A stretch of 64,000 nt of DNA from Nostoc desertorum CM1-VF14 (lineage in GTDB: Bacteria; Cyanobacteriota; Cyanobacteriia; Cyanobacteriales; Nostocaceae), in assembly GCA_019359245.1 (NCBI GenBank), contig JAHHHR010000006.1:175088-239087 (forward strand). Direction: 5' to 3'. Below are positions 8,913 to 16,697 of this stretch, one piece after another. Positions within the stretch are counted from its first letter, which is position 1. Each line of letters opens with the position of its first letter. The notes under the pieces are model-generated. The model saw nothing but the letters and a program-made list of their open reading frames with translations, had not been told where the DNA came from and searched no databases. The position numbers and the translations under genes were made by a program.

Positions 8913-9389
8913 CAGGATGTTTTAGCTTTTCGCCATTAGTTTTGTCTGATTTATGCATCGAGGAATTTAGTTAGAGCGGTCATTTTTACTACTCATTTTT
9001 GAGTTAGGTCAGGCGGTCAGGTTGTGTTACAAAAAAAATTTAAACACCATTTGTAGTAATACGACAGTTTGTAACTTCATTACATCTAGGTTTTTGAAAA
9101 TTTTTGCAACACAATCTTTAATACACTGAAAACCAGATCCGGTCAGGGCGATCGCTACTTTTGTCTTGATCGCCTTCCTCTTCAATCAAAAACATAAGTC
9201 CTTTAGTTATGCAAAAAAAATCACTTTTAAACTCTTGACTCTATAGATTTAATGTCAGAAGCTTTAAGTGGGATTAAACAACTTTTCAGTAATTCCATTT
9301 CAACATCAATCTGAAATCAAAAAAACTGATTTTAACTATTGCTTAATCAACTCTTGCGGAACAATTCATACTTTAAATAGGAGAAAACA
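8913..9389. other. spacer containing duplicated flank copies
   Basis: No gene is recognised. The part around 8988-9160 (CTCATTTTTGAGTT, then GAAAACCAGATCCGGTC) resembles the sequence after the second peptide gene (9837-9890: CTCATTTTTGAGTT, then GAAAACTAGCTCTGGTC). The 3' flank is therefore duplicated too. Confidence 0.55.
9191..9317 (+). promoter_or_regulatory. upstream region of leader-peptide gene 2, duplicated
   Basis: Second copy of the 127-bp upstream block at 8359-8485. The ATG follows 72 nt beyond the aligned end, against 19 nt for copy 1, because of an extra AT-rich stretch. Confidence 0.65.
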
Positions 9390-9734
9390 ATGTTAAACAC
9401 CGACAAAGCAATTTGTAGTTCTGATCAACAACTATTTACAGAATTAACTCCTGAAGAAGGAGCCGTCATCGAAGGTGGTGCGGACTTAGAACTTTACAAT
9501 GGCGACAAATTTAGGGGGCGGATACTGGCTACAAACAAAAGCCGCCGTAATGTAGGTGATACCGCAAATGACCTAACTACCTCAGCTATAGTTAAGCGTG
9601 GTACATGGCTGTTATGGACAGGCGCAAATTACACAGGAACGTCTAGGCGGGTAGGAGTAGGAAGGTATCCGAATCTTTACTTTGACATAGGCTTGCCTAA
9701 CGATTCGATCTCATCGGTTCAGCGTGTAAAATAA
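9390..9734 (+). CDS. double-glycine leader precursor 2 with beta/gamma-crystallin-like core
   Basis: The 114-residue precursor begins with a leader whose end, LFTELTPEEGAVIEGG (Gly29-Gly30), is a textbook cyanobacterial double-glycine leader with an ELTPEE helix. The 84-residue mature part resembles one beta/gamma-crystallin (I36-like) domain: LYNGDKFRGR and GTWLLWTGANYTGTSRR are Greek-key-type stretches, followed by DIGLPNDSISSVQRV, the usual domain closure. It has no cysteine after the leader. A clear AGGAG site precedes the ATG. With its neighbour and the C39 exporter it forms a secretion cassette. Known single-domain bacterial members bind calcium or inhibit peptidases; either role here is inference. 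Confidence 0.82.
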   Translation: MLNTDKAICSSDQQLFTELTPEEGAVIEGGADLELYNGDKFRGRILATNKSRRNVGDTANDLTTSAIVKRGTWLLWTGANYTGTSRRVGVGRYPNLYFDIGLPNDSISSVQRVK

Positions 9735-9886
9735 TCCCGTAGAGAACCGAAACCATGCAGCACGGTGGGACTGAAACTTTAATTGGTCTACCCCGATTTT
9801 TCTTAGTTTTCCAATTTAATTAAGTTGACCTACTTACTCATTTTTGAGTTGAGTCAACACCTTTAATATTTTGAAAACTAGCTCTG

Positions 9887-9906
9887 GTCGGGGTGAAAGC
9901 CCCGAC
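9887..9906 (+). terminator. hairpin between precursor 2 and the exporter gene
   Basis: GTCGGGG - TGAAAG - CCCCGAC forms a perfect 7-bp GC-rich stem with a 6-nt loop, followed by a moderately T-rich tract (TCACTTTCTCTT). It lies 152 nt after the precursor stop and 30 nt before the exporter ATG. It may act as a partial terminator that sets precursor transcripts above exporter transcripts. Confidence 0.6.
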
Positions 9907-9936
9907 TCACTTTCTCTTATGCGTAAGTTCTAAGTT

Positions 9937-12153
9937 ATGAAATACCAAAGTGTACTACAACACAGCGAAGAAGACTGTGGTGCTGCAAGTCTAGCCACTG
10001 TTGCCAAACACTACGGACGCACCTTTGCCATTAGTCGAATGCGGGAAGTAGTTGGTACTGGATCGCGGGGAACGAGCCTGCTGGGTTTGAGACGAGGTGC
10101 AGAAACTCTAGGATTTAATACGCGTCAAGTTAAAGCCTCGGTGCAACTGCTTGACGAATTGCATAAAGCTCCTTTACCCGCCATCATTCACTGGAAGGGC
10201 TACCACTGGGTCGTTTTATACGGGCAAAAGGGAAAAAAATATGTCATTGCTGACCCTGGTGTAGGCATCCGCTATCTCACCCGCGAGGAGTTGCTCGAAG
10301 GGTGGGGCAATGGTATCATGCTACTGCTAACGCCAGACGACAGCCGCTTTTATCAGCAATCAGATGATAAAATTGGCGGCTTTGGGCGTTATCTGATGAG
10401 GGTTTTGCCCTATCGCGTTATTCTGATTCAAGCGATCGCAATTAACATCGTCATCGGACTGCTCTCCCTTGTCTCTCCCTTAATGATGCAATTGCTCACC
10501 GATGACGTACTTGTGCGGGGAGATACCCAACTGCTAACCGTGGTGGCTATTGGTGCGATCGCTCTGAGTTTATTTAGCAGTGCGATCGGTTTGGTACAAT
10601 CTCACCTAATTGGTCACTTCGGTCAACGACTGCAATTAGGACTGATTCTAGAATACGGGCGACAACTGTTGCGTTTGCCCCTCTCGTACTTTGAAGGACG
10701 GCGCAGTGGGGAAGTAGTCAGCCGGATTGCCGATGTAGATCACATCAATGAGCTAGTTTCTCAAATTGTCCTCGGTTTACCCAGCCAATTTTTTATTGCC
10801 TTGGTTTCCTTGGGCTTCATGCTCTTTTACAGTTGGGGCCTGACTTTGGCTTCCCTGGCTGCCTTTATTATTGTCACCCTCGTCAACCTGCTTTTTCTCC
10901 CTGCTTTGCGCCAGAAAACCCGTCAGGCGATTGTGTTGGGTACAGAAAACCAAGGCTTTCTCGTTGAAACTTTTCGCGGTGTCCAGGTGCTAAAAACTAC
11001 CCAAGCCACTCCCCAAGCTTGGCAAGAGTATCAGGCAAATTATGGTCGGCTTGCTAACTTGGGCTGGAGTATGATGAAACTGGGGCTTTACAGTGGCACA
11101 ATTACTAATATTATTTCTACTTTTACTAATATTGCCTTACTGTGGCTAGGGTCATATTTGGTAATTAATCGCACCTTAAGTATTGGTCAGTTGCTAGCGT
11201 TTAGTGGTATGAGTGGCAACTTTCTCGGCTTTTTGGGTTCAGTCATCGGCTTAGTTGATGAGTTTATCACTGCCCAGATTGTCATTCAACGCTTGACGGA
11301 GGTGATTGATGCTACCCCAGAAGACGACAAAGACGAGAAAAAGCCTTGGGCAGAACTTAAGGGGAATATAGATATTACTTGCACCAACCTTAATTTCCAC
11401 CACGCAGGTAGAGTTGACTTGCTGCAAGATTTTTCGCTAATTATCCCTGGCGGTCAAGTCATTGGCCTAATTGGTAAATCCGGTTGTGGTAAAAGCACCC
11501 TCGCCAAACTACTTGCTGGTTTATATGTCCTTCAATCTGGCAATATTCGCTATGGCATCTATAATCAGCAAGACCTCTCAATGGAATGTCTGCGTCAACA
11601 GGTGGTGCTAGTACCTCAAGAACCTCACTTTTGGAGTCGCTCAATTCTTGAAAATTTCCGTTTCAGCTATCCTCAAATCACCTTTGAACAAATTGTGCAA
11701 GCTTGCGAGATTGCTGGTGCAGATGAGTTTATTAGTAAACTGCCCGATAAGTATCAAACTGTTTTAGGCGAATTTGGCGCGAATCTTTCTGGTGGACAAC
11801 GACAGAGATTAGCGATCGCTAGAGCTATAGTTACTGACCCGCCGATATTAATTTTAGATGAATCTACTGGCGCTCTCGACCCAGTGAGTGAAGCCCAACT
11901 GCTAGATAGACTGCTATCCCATCGGCTGGGCAAAACCACAATTATGATTAGCCACCGCCCCAAAGTTATTGGGCGGGCTGATTGGATTGTACTGCTGGAA
12001 GAAGGGCATTTGAAAATCCAAGGCACTCCAGAGACTCTACGCCATCAAAGAGGTGAACACTTAGACTTTTTAGACAGCGTTGACCCATTTACAAATGGTT
12101 TAGTGCCTAAATCCTCTAACTCTAACGGTAAATTCAGCACAATCATTAACTAA
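9937..12153 (+). CDS. C39-peptidase ABC exporter for leader peptides
   Basis: The 738-residue protein is a peptidase-containing ABC transporter that cleaves double-glycine leaders and exports the cargo across the inner membrane. The N-terminal C39 domain (about 1-135) keeps Gln8, Cys14 (EEDCGAASLA), His90 (GYHWVVLYG) and Asp106 (IADPGVG), so it should be catalytic. Six transmembrane helices follow (about 155-450), then the nucleotide-binding domain with Walker A GKSGCGKST (513-521), signature LSGGQ (617-621), Walker B ILILDE (637-642) and the switch His in MISHRPK. It lies downstream of two leader-peptide genes and 6 nt before the HlyD gene. Assignment is firm. Confidence 0.95.
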   Translation: MKYQSVLQHSEEDCGAASLATVAKHYGRTFAISRMREVVGTGSRGTSLLGLRRGAETLGFNTRQVKASVQLLDELHKAPLPAIIHWKGYHWVVLYGQKGKKYVIADPGVGIRYLTREELLEGWGNGIMLLLTPDDSRFYQQSDDKIGGFGRYLMRVLPYRVILIQAIAINIVIGLLSLVSPLMMQLLTDDVLVRGDTQLLTVVAIGAIALSLFSSAIGLVQSHLIGHFGQRLQLGLILEYGRQLLRLPLSYFEGRRSGEVVSRIADVDHINELVSQIVLGLPSQFFIALVSLGFMLFYSWGLTLASLAAFIIVTLVNLLFLPALRQKTRQAIVLGTENQGFLVETFRGVQVLKTTQATPQAWQEYQANYGRLANLGWSMMKLGLYSGTITNIISTFTNIALLWLGSYLVINRTLSIGQLLAFSGMSGNFLGFLGSVIGLVDEFITAQIVIQRLTEVIDATPEDDKDEKKPWAELKGNIDITCTNLNFHHAGRVDLLQDFSLIIPGGQVIGLIGKSGCGKSTLAKLLAGLYVLQSGNIRYGIYNQQDLSMECLRQQVVLVPQEPHFWSRSILENFRFSYPQITFEQIVQACEIAGADEFISKLPDKYQTVLGEFGANLSGGQRQRLAIARAIVTDPPILILDESTGALDPVSEAQLLDRLLSHRLGKTTIMISHRPKVIGRADWIVLLEEGHLKIQGTPETLRHQRGEHLDFLDSVDPFTNGLVPKSSNSNGKFSTIIN

Positions 12154-12159
12154 AATAGC

Positions 12160-13542
12160 ATGATTAGCCATTCCAACTCAGACTACTTGCCCCCAATTCA
12201 AGACAACGAGTTTCTCCCGCCACTTGGCCGTTGGACTACTTGGGGCGGACTAGTTCTTGTCTGTGCTGTGGGGTTAGGCGTTCCACTCGCCTCTGTTACC
12301 AAATATAAAGTGACAGTTAAAGGACAAGCTGTTGTTCGCCCTGCTGGTGAATTGCGGATCGTTCAAGCTGCTACCGAAGGTCAGGTGACGCGAGTTTTTG
12401 TTGCAGAAAATCAAGTTGTCAAAAAAGGGGATGTCATTGCCACTATTGACAACTCGAAGCTACAAACTAAAAAGAGCCAACTCGAAAGTAACATTGGGCA
12501 AAGTCGTTTACAACTCTTTCAAATTAATGCCCAAATTAACGCCATTAATAGCCAGGTTTTAGCTGAAACTGAGCGCCTCAACCGGGTTATTGCAGGTGCT
12601 GAAGCTGAATTAAGCGATCGCAGCCGGAACTATCAAGATAAACTTATTACTACCGCTACTGATGTCCAAGAAGCGGATGCCAATGTCAAAGCTGCGAATG
12701 CTGGTCTTAAAGCAGCCCAGTCAAAGCGAAATCGCTATGAGACTGTAGCCAAAGCCGGAGCCTTGTCTCAAGATCAGTTTGAGGAAGCGCAACTAGCTGT
12801 TCGCCAGCAAGAACAAGCTCTCCAGGCAGCTAAAGCCAAATTGCAAAATGTCCAAACTGCTCTTAATCCTAGTAATGCACAAGTAGCGATCGCTTACAAT
12901 CGCATTGCCCAAGAAAAAGCTACCGGGAAAGCCAGCATTGCAACTTTAGATAAAGAACGCCTTGCTCTAATCCAGCAACGAATTGAAATCCAAAAACAGC
13001 TAGAGCGCGACACCCGCGAACTCCAACAAGTAAATATCGACCTCAGCCAGACTGTGATTACTGCCACAGCAGACGGGATCGTTTCTAAATTAAACCTGCG
13101 AAACTCTGGTCAAACTGTGCCTGCTGGAGAGCAGATTGCCCAAATTGTCCCCAGTGATGCCCCCTTAGAGGTTAAGGCAGCAGTAGCACTTCAGGATAAA
13201 AATAAGTTGAAACAAGGTCAAACAGTACAGATGCGAGTTTCTGCCTGTCCTTATCCAGACTACGGGACTCTCAAAGGCAAGGTTAAGACGATTTCCCCAG
13301 ATGCAATCGCACCTGTTGGGAATGCTGCTAATGCTAGTGCCGCAACATCTGACAGCCAAAAGATGGCAGCCGTTGGTTCGTTCTATGGGGTAACAATTGA
13401 GCCAGAAAGCCTTTCTCTAGGTAGAGAAAAACACCAATGTGCTATCCAATTGGGAATGGAGGGTACAGTCGATATTATTTCTAGAGAAGAGACTGTGATG
13501 CAATTCTTTTTGAGGAAGGCAAGGTTGATTGCAGACATTTAG
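12160..13542 (+). CDS. HlyD family periplasmic adaptor
   Basis: This 460-residue membrane fusion protein has one N-terminal transmembrane helix (about 28-46), a lipoyl-like half-domain (VVRPAGELRIVQAATEGQV, then KKGDVIATID), a long coiled-coil hairpin (about 105-290, rich in Gln, Ala and Leu) and a beta-barrel region around DGIVSKLNLRNSGQTVPAGE. It starts 6 nt after the C39 exporter and is surely co-transcribed. It would link that exporter to an outer-membrane TolC-like channel, which is not encoded here. The C-terminal NAANASAATSDSQK stretch is a short low-complexity loop. Family assignment is firm. Confidence 0.93.
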   Translation: MISHSNSDYLPPIQDNEFLPPLGRWTTWGGLVLVCAVGLGVPLASVTKYKVTVKGQAVVRPAGELRIVQAATEGQVTRVFVAENQVVKKGDVIATIDNSKLQTKKSQLESNIGQSRLQLFQINAQINAINSQVLAETERLNRVIAGAEAELSDRSRNYQDKLITTATDVQEADANVKAANAGLKAAQSKRNRYETVAKAGALSQDQFEEAQLAVRQQEQALQAAKAKLQNVQTALNPSNAQVAIAYNRIAQEKATGKASIATLDKERLALIQQRIEIQKQLERDTRELQQVNIDLSQTVITATADGIVSKLNLRNSGQTVPAGEQIAQIVPSDAPLEVKAAVALQDKNKLKQGQTVQMRVSACPYPDYGTLKGKVKTISPDAIAPVGNAANASAATSDSQKMAAVGSFYGVTIEPESLSLGREKHQCAIQLGMEGTVDIISREETVMQFFLRKARLIADI

Positions 13543-13650
13543 CGCGATTGCAGCGTAACTATTCGTAATTATTTCTCGCATCCTACCGTGGGTTTTCTAT
13601 CTATCCTTATAGGGGGTTGTAGTTAACTTGCTGGTTATTGAAGGGGTGCA

Positions 13651-16644
13651 ATGTCTAGAAGAAAGCGAAGTAGGCAGCATTGGTGCTGGAAATTAGCGCT
13701 GGGAAGTTGGTTGGTGATGGGTAGTGCGATCGGCGAAGCTGTATTGCAGACATTCGCTTTATCTTTTAATTCCGCTTTTGCCCAAATTACCCCCGATAGC
13801 ACTCTACCCAATAATTCAAGTGTTACAACACAAGATAACATCAGTACCATTGAAGGGGGAACCCAAGCTGGAAGAAACTTGTTCCACAGTTTTGGGCAAT
13901 TTTCTGTCCCCACAGGCGGCACTGCAATATTTAATAATGCTGCGGATATTCAAAATATCATCAGTCGGGTAACGGGTGGGTCAGCCTCTAATATTGATGG
14001 CTTAATTCGTACTAATCCCACGGCAAACCTGCTTCTAATTAATCCCAATGGAATTATTTTTGGTCAAAATGCCAGCTTAAATGTTGGTGGTTCGTTTGTA
14101 GCGACTACAGCCAATGGGATTGGATTTGGTAATTTAGGTTTTTTTAGTGCTACTAATCCAGAAGCGCCTTCACCTTTGCTGAGTGTCGATCCTTCCGCTT
14201 TGTTATTTAATCAAATTACAGCAGCGCCGATTCAAAATAGCTCACAAGCACAAGGAGCAGAATTAGACCCATCTAGAAATTTTACTCCTAAAGGTCTACG
14301 TGTTCCTGATGGTAAAAGTTTGCTGCTTGTAGGTGGCAACGTTAGCATGAATGGCGGCGGATTGTTTGCTTTTGGTGGTCGAGTTGAGTTGGGAGGATTG
14401 GCAGAACCTGGAACTGTGGGAATTGATTTGAATGGCAACAATTTGAGGTTGAATTTTCCTGATAGTGTATTACGAGCAAATGTGTCTCTTAATGGTGTTA
14501 GTGTAAATGTACGCGCAGCCAGTGGCGGGAGTATCGCCATCAACGCCAGAAACTTAAAGATTTTGCGAGGAAGTCAACTGCGGGCAGGAATAGGACGAGG
14601 GCTAGGGGGATCTGACGTAAAAGCCGGAGATATTGTAATTAATGCCACAGAGACATTCACCATTGCCGATGCTGACAGTTTTGTTTCTAATGCGGTGCTA
14701 GTAGAGGCAAAAGGCAAGGGAGGTGATATCCAAATATCGGCGGGGTCGTTGTCTGTTAGCGATGGTGCTCAACTGTATGCTGGCACTTACGGGCAAGGAG
14801 ATGCAGGTAGCGTTACTATTAATGTCCGTGATACAGCTTCCTTTGATGGAGAGAACCAAAAAGCTCGTAGTTTGAACAGTGGTGCATTTAGCAAAGTGGA
14901 ATCATCTGGCATCGGTCAGGGGGGTAATGTCAATCTTCAAGCAAGGTTACTCAGATTAACCAATGGTGCTGTACTAGAAGTCAGTACCGTAGGAGAGGGA
15001 AATGCGGGTGCTGTAAATATTCACGCCCGTGATATTGTCATTGATGGGCAAAGTACTCAATTAGAAAGTAGTGGTCTATACAGCCGAGTTGAAACAGCAT
15101 ATCAACCTGAGTACCACCAAGGTGTGGGTCAGGGAGGTAATATCAATATCACAGCCGATTCGCTTTCTGTCACCAATGGTGCTGTTATAACTACCAGTAC
15201 TCTTGGACGGGGGGATGCAGGTAACGTGTTCATAAACGCCCGCGATATTGTCTTTGACGGGATGGGTAGATTCGATAGAAATAAAAAAATCAGACAATCC
15301 AGTGCTGCTACGAGCGCTGTCAGAGATATTGGCGTGGGTCAGGGGGGCAGTGTAAATGTTACAGCTGATTCGCTAAAAGTAAGTAATGGGGCTTCTTTAA
15401 GTACCAGTACCTTGGGGCAGGGAAGTGCGGGAAACGTGTTTATTAACGCCCGCAATATTGTCTTGGATGGAGTAGGCTCATATTTGAATGAAGTGCAACC
15501 GTATTTCTTACCTAGTGGTTTATATAGCCAGATGGAAACAGAATATGTGGGTCAGGGGGGCAGTGTAAATGTTACAACTGATTCACTTTCTGCCACTAAT
15601 GGTGCTGTCATAACTACTAGTACTCTTGGACGGGGGGATGCAGGTAACGTATTCATCAATGCCCGCGATATCGTCTTTGATGGGGTGGATAAGAACGGAT
15701 TTTCTAGTGGGGTATTCAGCACAGCAGACAAGAAAGCCATAGGCAATGGTGGTTATATAGACATCTCTACCAGTTCACTTTCTGTCAGCAATGGTGCTAA
15801 AGTCGCTACCATTAGTCAAGGGAATAATAACGCGGCAGGCAGTATAAAAGTTGCAGCACGCTCTATCAGGTTGTATAACGAAGCTGCAATCATAGCAGAA
15901 ACTGCCTCTGGTAAAAGTGGCAATATTACCTTACAAAATCATCGGGAAAATCTAGATTTATTATTAATTCGCCGTGGCAGTAGAATTTCTACAACCGCAG
16001 GCATTGAAAACCAGGGTGGAGACGGTGGAAACATCACTATCAATGCTCCTCATGGCTTCATTATTGCCGTCCCCAATGAAAATAGTGATATTACTGCTAA
16101 TGCTTTCATAGGTAAGGGAGGGAACGTTCAAATCAGCGCTTTTGGTGTTTACGGCACTCAATTTCGAGACAAAGAAAACCCACAAACAAGCGATATCACT
16201 GCTAGTTCCCAGTTTGGCATTAACGGCACTGTAGAACTAAACACACCGGATATTGACCCCAATAGTGGCTTAGTCAATTTGCCAGCCGTACCAGTTGATA
16301 CCCAAGTAGCACAGACCTGTACCGCAGGTAGCGCTGTAGCTAAGAGCAGTTTTACAATCACTGGACGCGGTGGCTTACCACCTAATCCGGGTGAAGCCCT
16401 CAACGCTGACGCAGTGCAGGTAGGTTTAGTGACTCTCAACCCAGAAGTAGGTAAACCCTCTACTCCAGCTTTTTCCACAAATTCCATTAACCCAACACCA
16501 ACTCGCATAGTAGAAGCTACTGGTTGGGTAACTGCTGCTAATGGCGATGTAATTTTCACTAACTCTACACCCACACTTACGCCTCATTCTTCTTGGCAGA
16601 GGACAGCCGATTGCCGTGCCTTTAATCAACGCCAGCCAGGTTGA
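13651..16644 (+). CDS. hemagglutinin-type two-partner secretion exoprotein 1
   Basis: This 997-residue protein has a long basic signal peptide (cut near AFAQ, about residue 46). The filamentous-hemagglutinin N-terminal (TPS) domain follows (about 47-210), with the hallmark NPNGIIFG and FNNAADIQNIISRVTGG. The centre (about 290-840) is an imperfect beta-helix of repeats such as VGQGGSVNVTADSL, TNGAVITTSTLGRGDAGNV and FINARDIVFDG. The C-terminal GRGGLPPNPGEALN box is shared with the paralogue at 19675. Such TpsA proteins cross the outer membrane through a TpsB (ShlB/FhaC) partner, absent from this window. The ribosome site is AAGGGG. It lies 108 nt after hlyD and 53 nt before the CHAT gene. Confidence 0.9.
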   Translation: MSRRKRSRQHWCWKLALGSWLVMGSAIGEAVLQTFALSFNSAFAQITPDSTLPNNSSVTTQDNISTIEGGTQAGRNLFHSFGQFSVPTGGTAIFNNAADIQNIISRVTGGSASNIDGLIRTNPTANLLLINPNGIIFGQNASLNVGGSFVATTANGIGFGNLGFFSATNPEAPSPLLSVDPSALLFNQITAAPIQNSSQAQGAELDPSRNFTPKGLRVPDGKSLLLVGGNVSMNGGGLFAFGGRVELGGLAEPGTVGIDLNGNNLRLNFPDSVLRANVSLNGVSVNVRAASGGSIAINARNLKILRGSQLRAGIGRGLGGSDVKAGDIVINATETFTIADADSFVSNAVLVEAKGKGGDIQISAGSLSVSDGAQLYAGTYGQGDAGSVTINVRDTASFDGENQKARSLNSGAFSKVESSGIGQGGNVNLQARLLRLTNGAVLEVSTVGEGNAGAVNIHARDIVIDGQSTQLESSGLYSRVETAYQPEYHQGVGQGGNINITADSLSVTNGAVITTSTLGRGDAGNVFINARDIVFDGMGRFDRNKKIRQSSAATSAVRDIGVGQGGSVNVTADSLKVSNGASLSTSTLGQGSAGNVFINARNIVLDGVGSYLNEVQPYFLPSGLYSQMETEYVGQGGSVNVTTDSLSATNGAVITTSTLGRGDAGNVFINARDIVFDGVDKNGFSSGVFSTADKKAIGNGGYIDISTSSLSVSNGAKVATISQGNNNAAGSIKVAARSIRLYNEAAIIAETASGKSGNITLQNHRENLDLLLIRRGSRISTTAGIENQGGDGGNITINAPHGFIIAVPNENSDITANAFIGKGGNVQISAFGVYGTQFRDKENPQTSDITASSQFGINGTVELNTPDIDPNSGLVNLPAVPVDTQVAQTCTAGSAVAKSSFTITGRGGLPPNPGEALNADAVQVGLVTLNPEVGKPSTPAFSTNSINPTPTRIVEATGWVTAANGDVIFTNSTPTLTPHSSWQRTADCRAFNQRQPG

Positions 16645-16697
16645 GCAACTTACACTGTCTATTTTTAATAAAAACGCGGTGCAAGGAGGGTAAAAAC

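Noticed and set aside
16641..16697. TTG start at 16641 for the TPR-CHAT protein, overlapping the previous gene by 4 nt
   Set aside because: The ATG at 16698 has a near-perfect ribosome site (AAGGAGGG) and starts a proper signal anchor; the extension is Cys-rich random-looking sequence.
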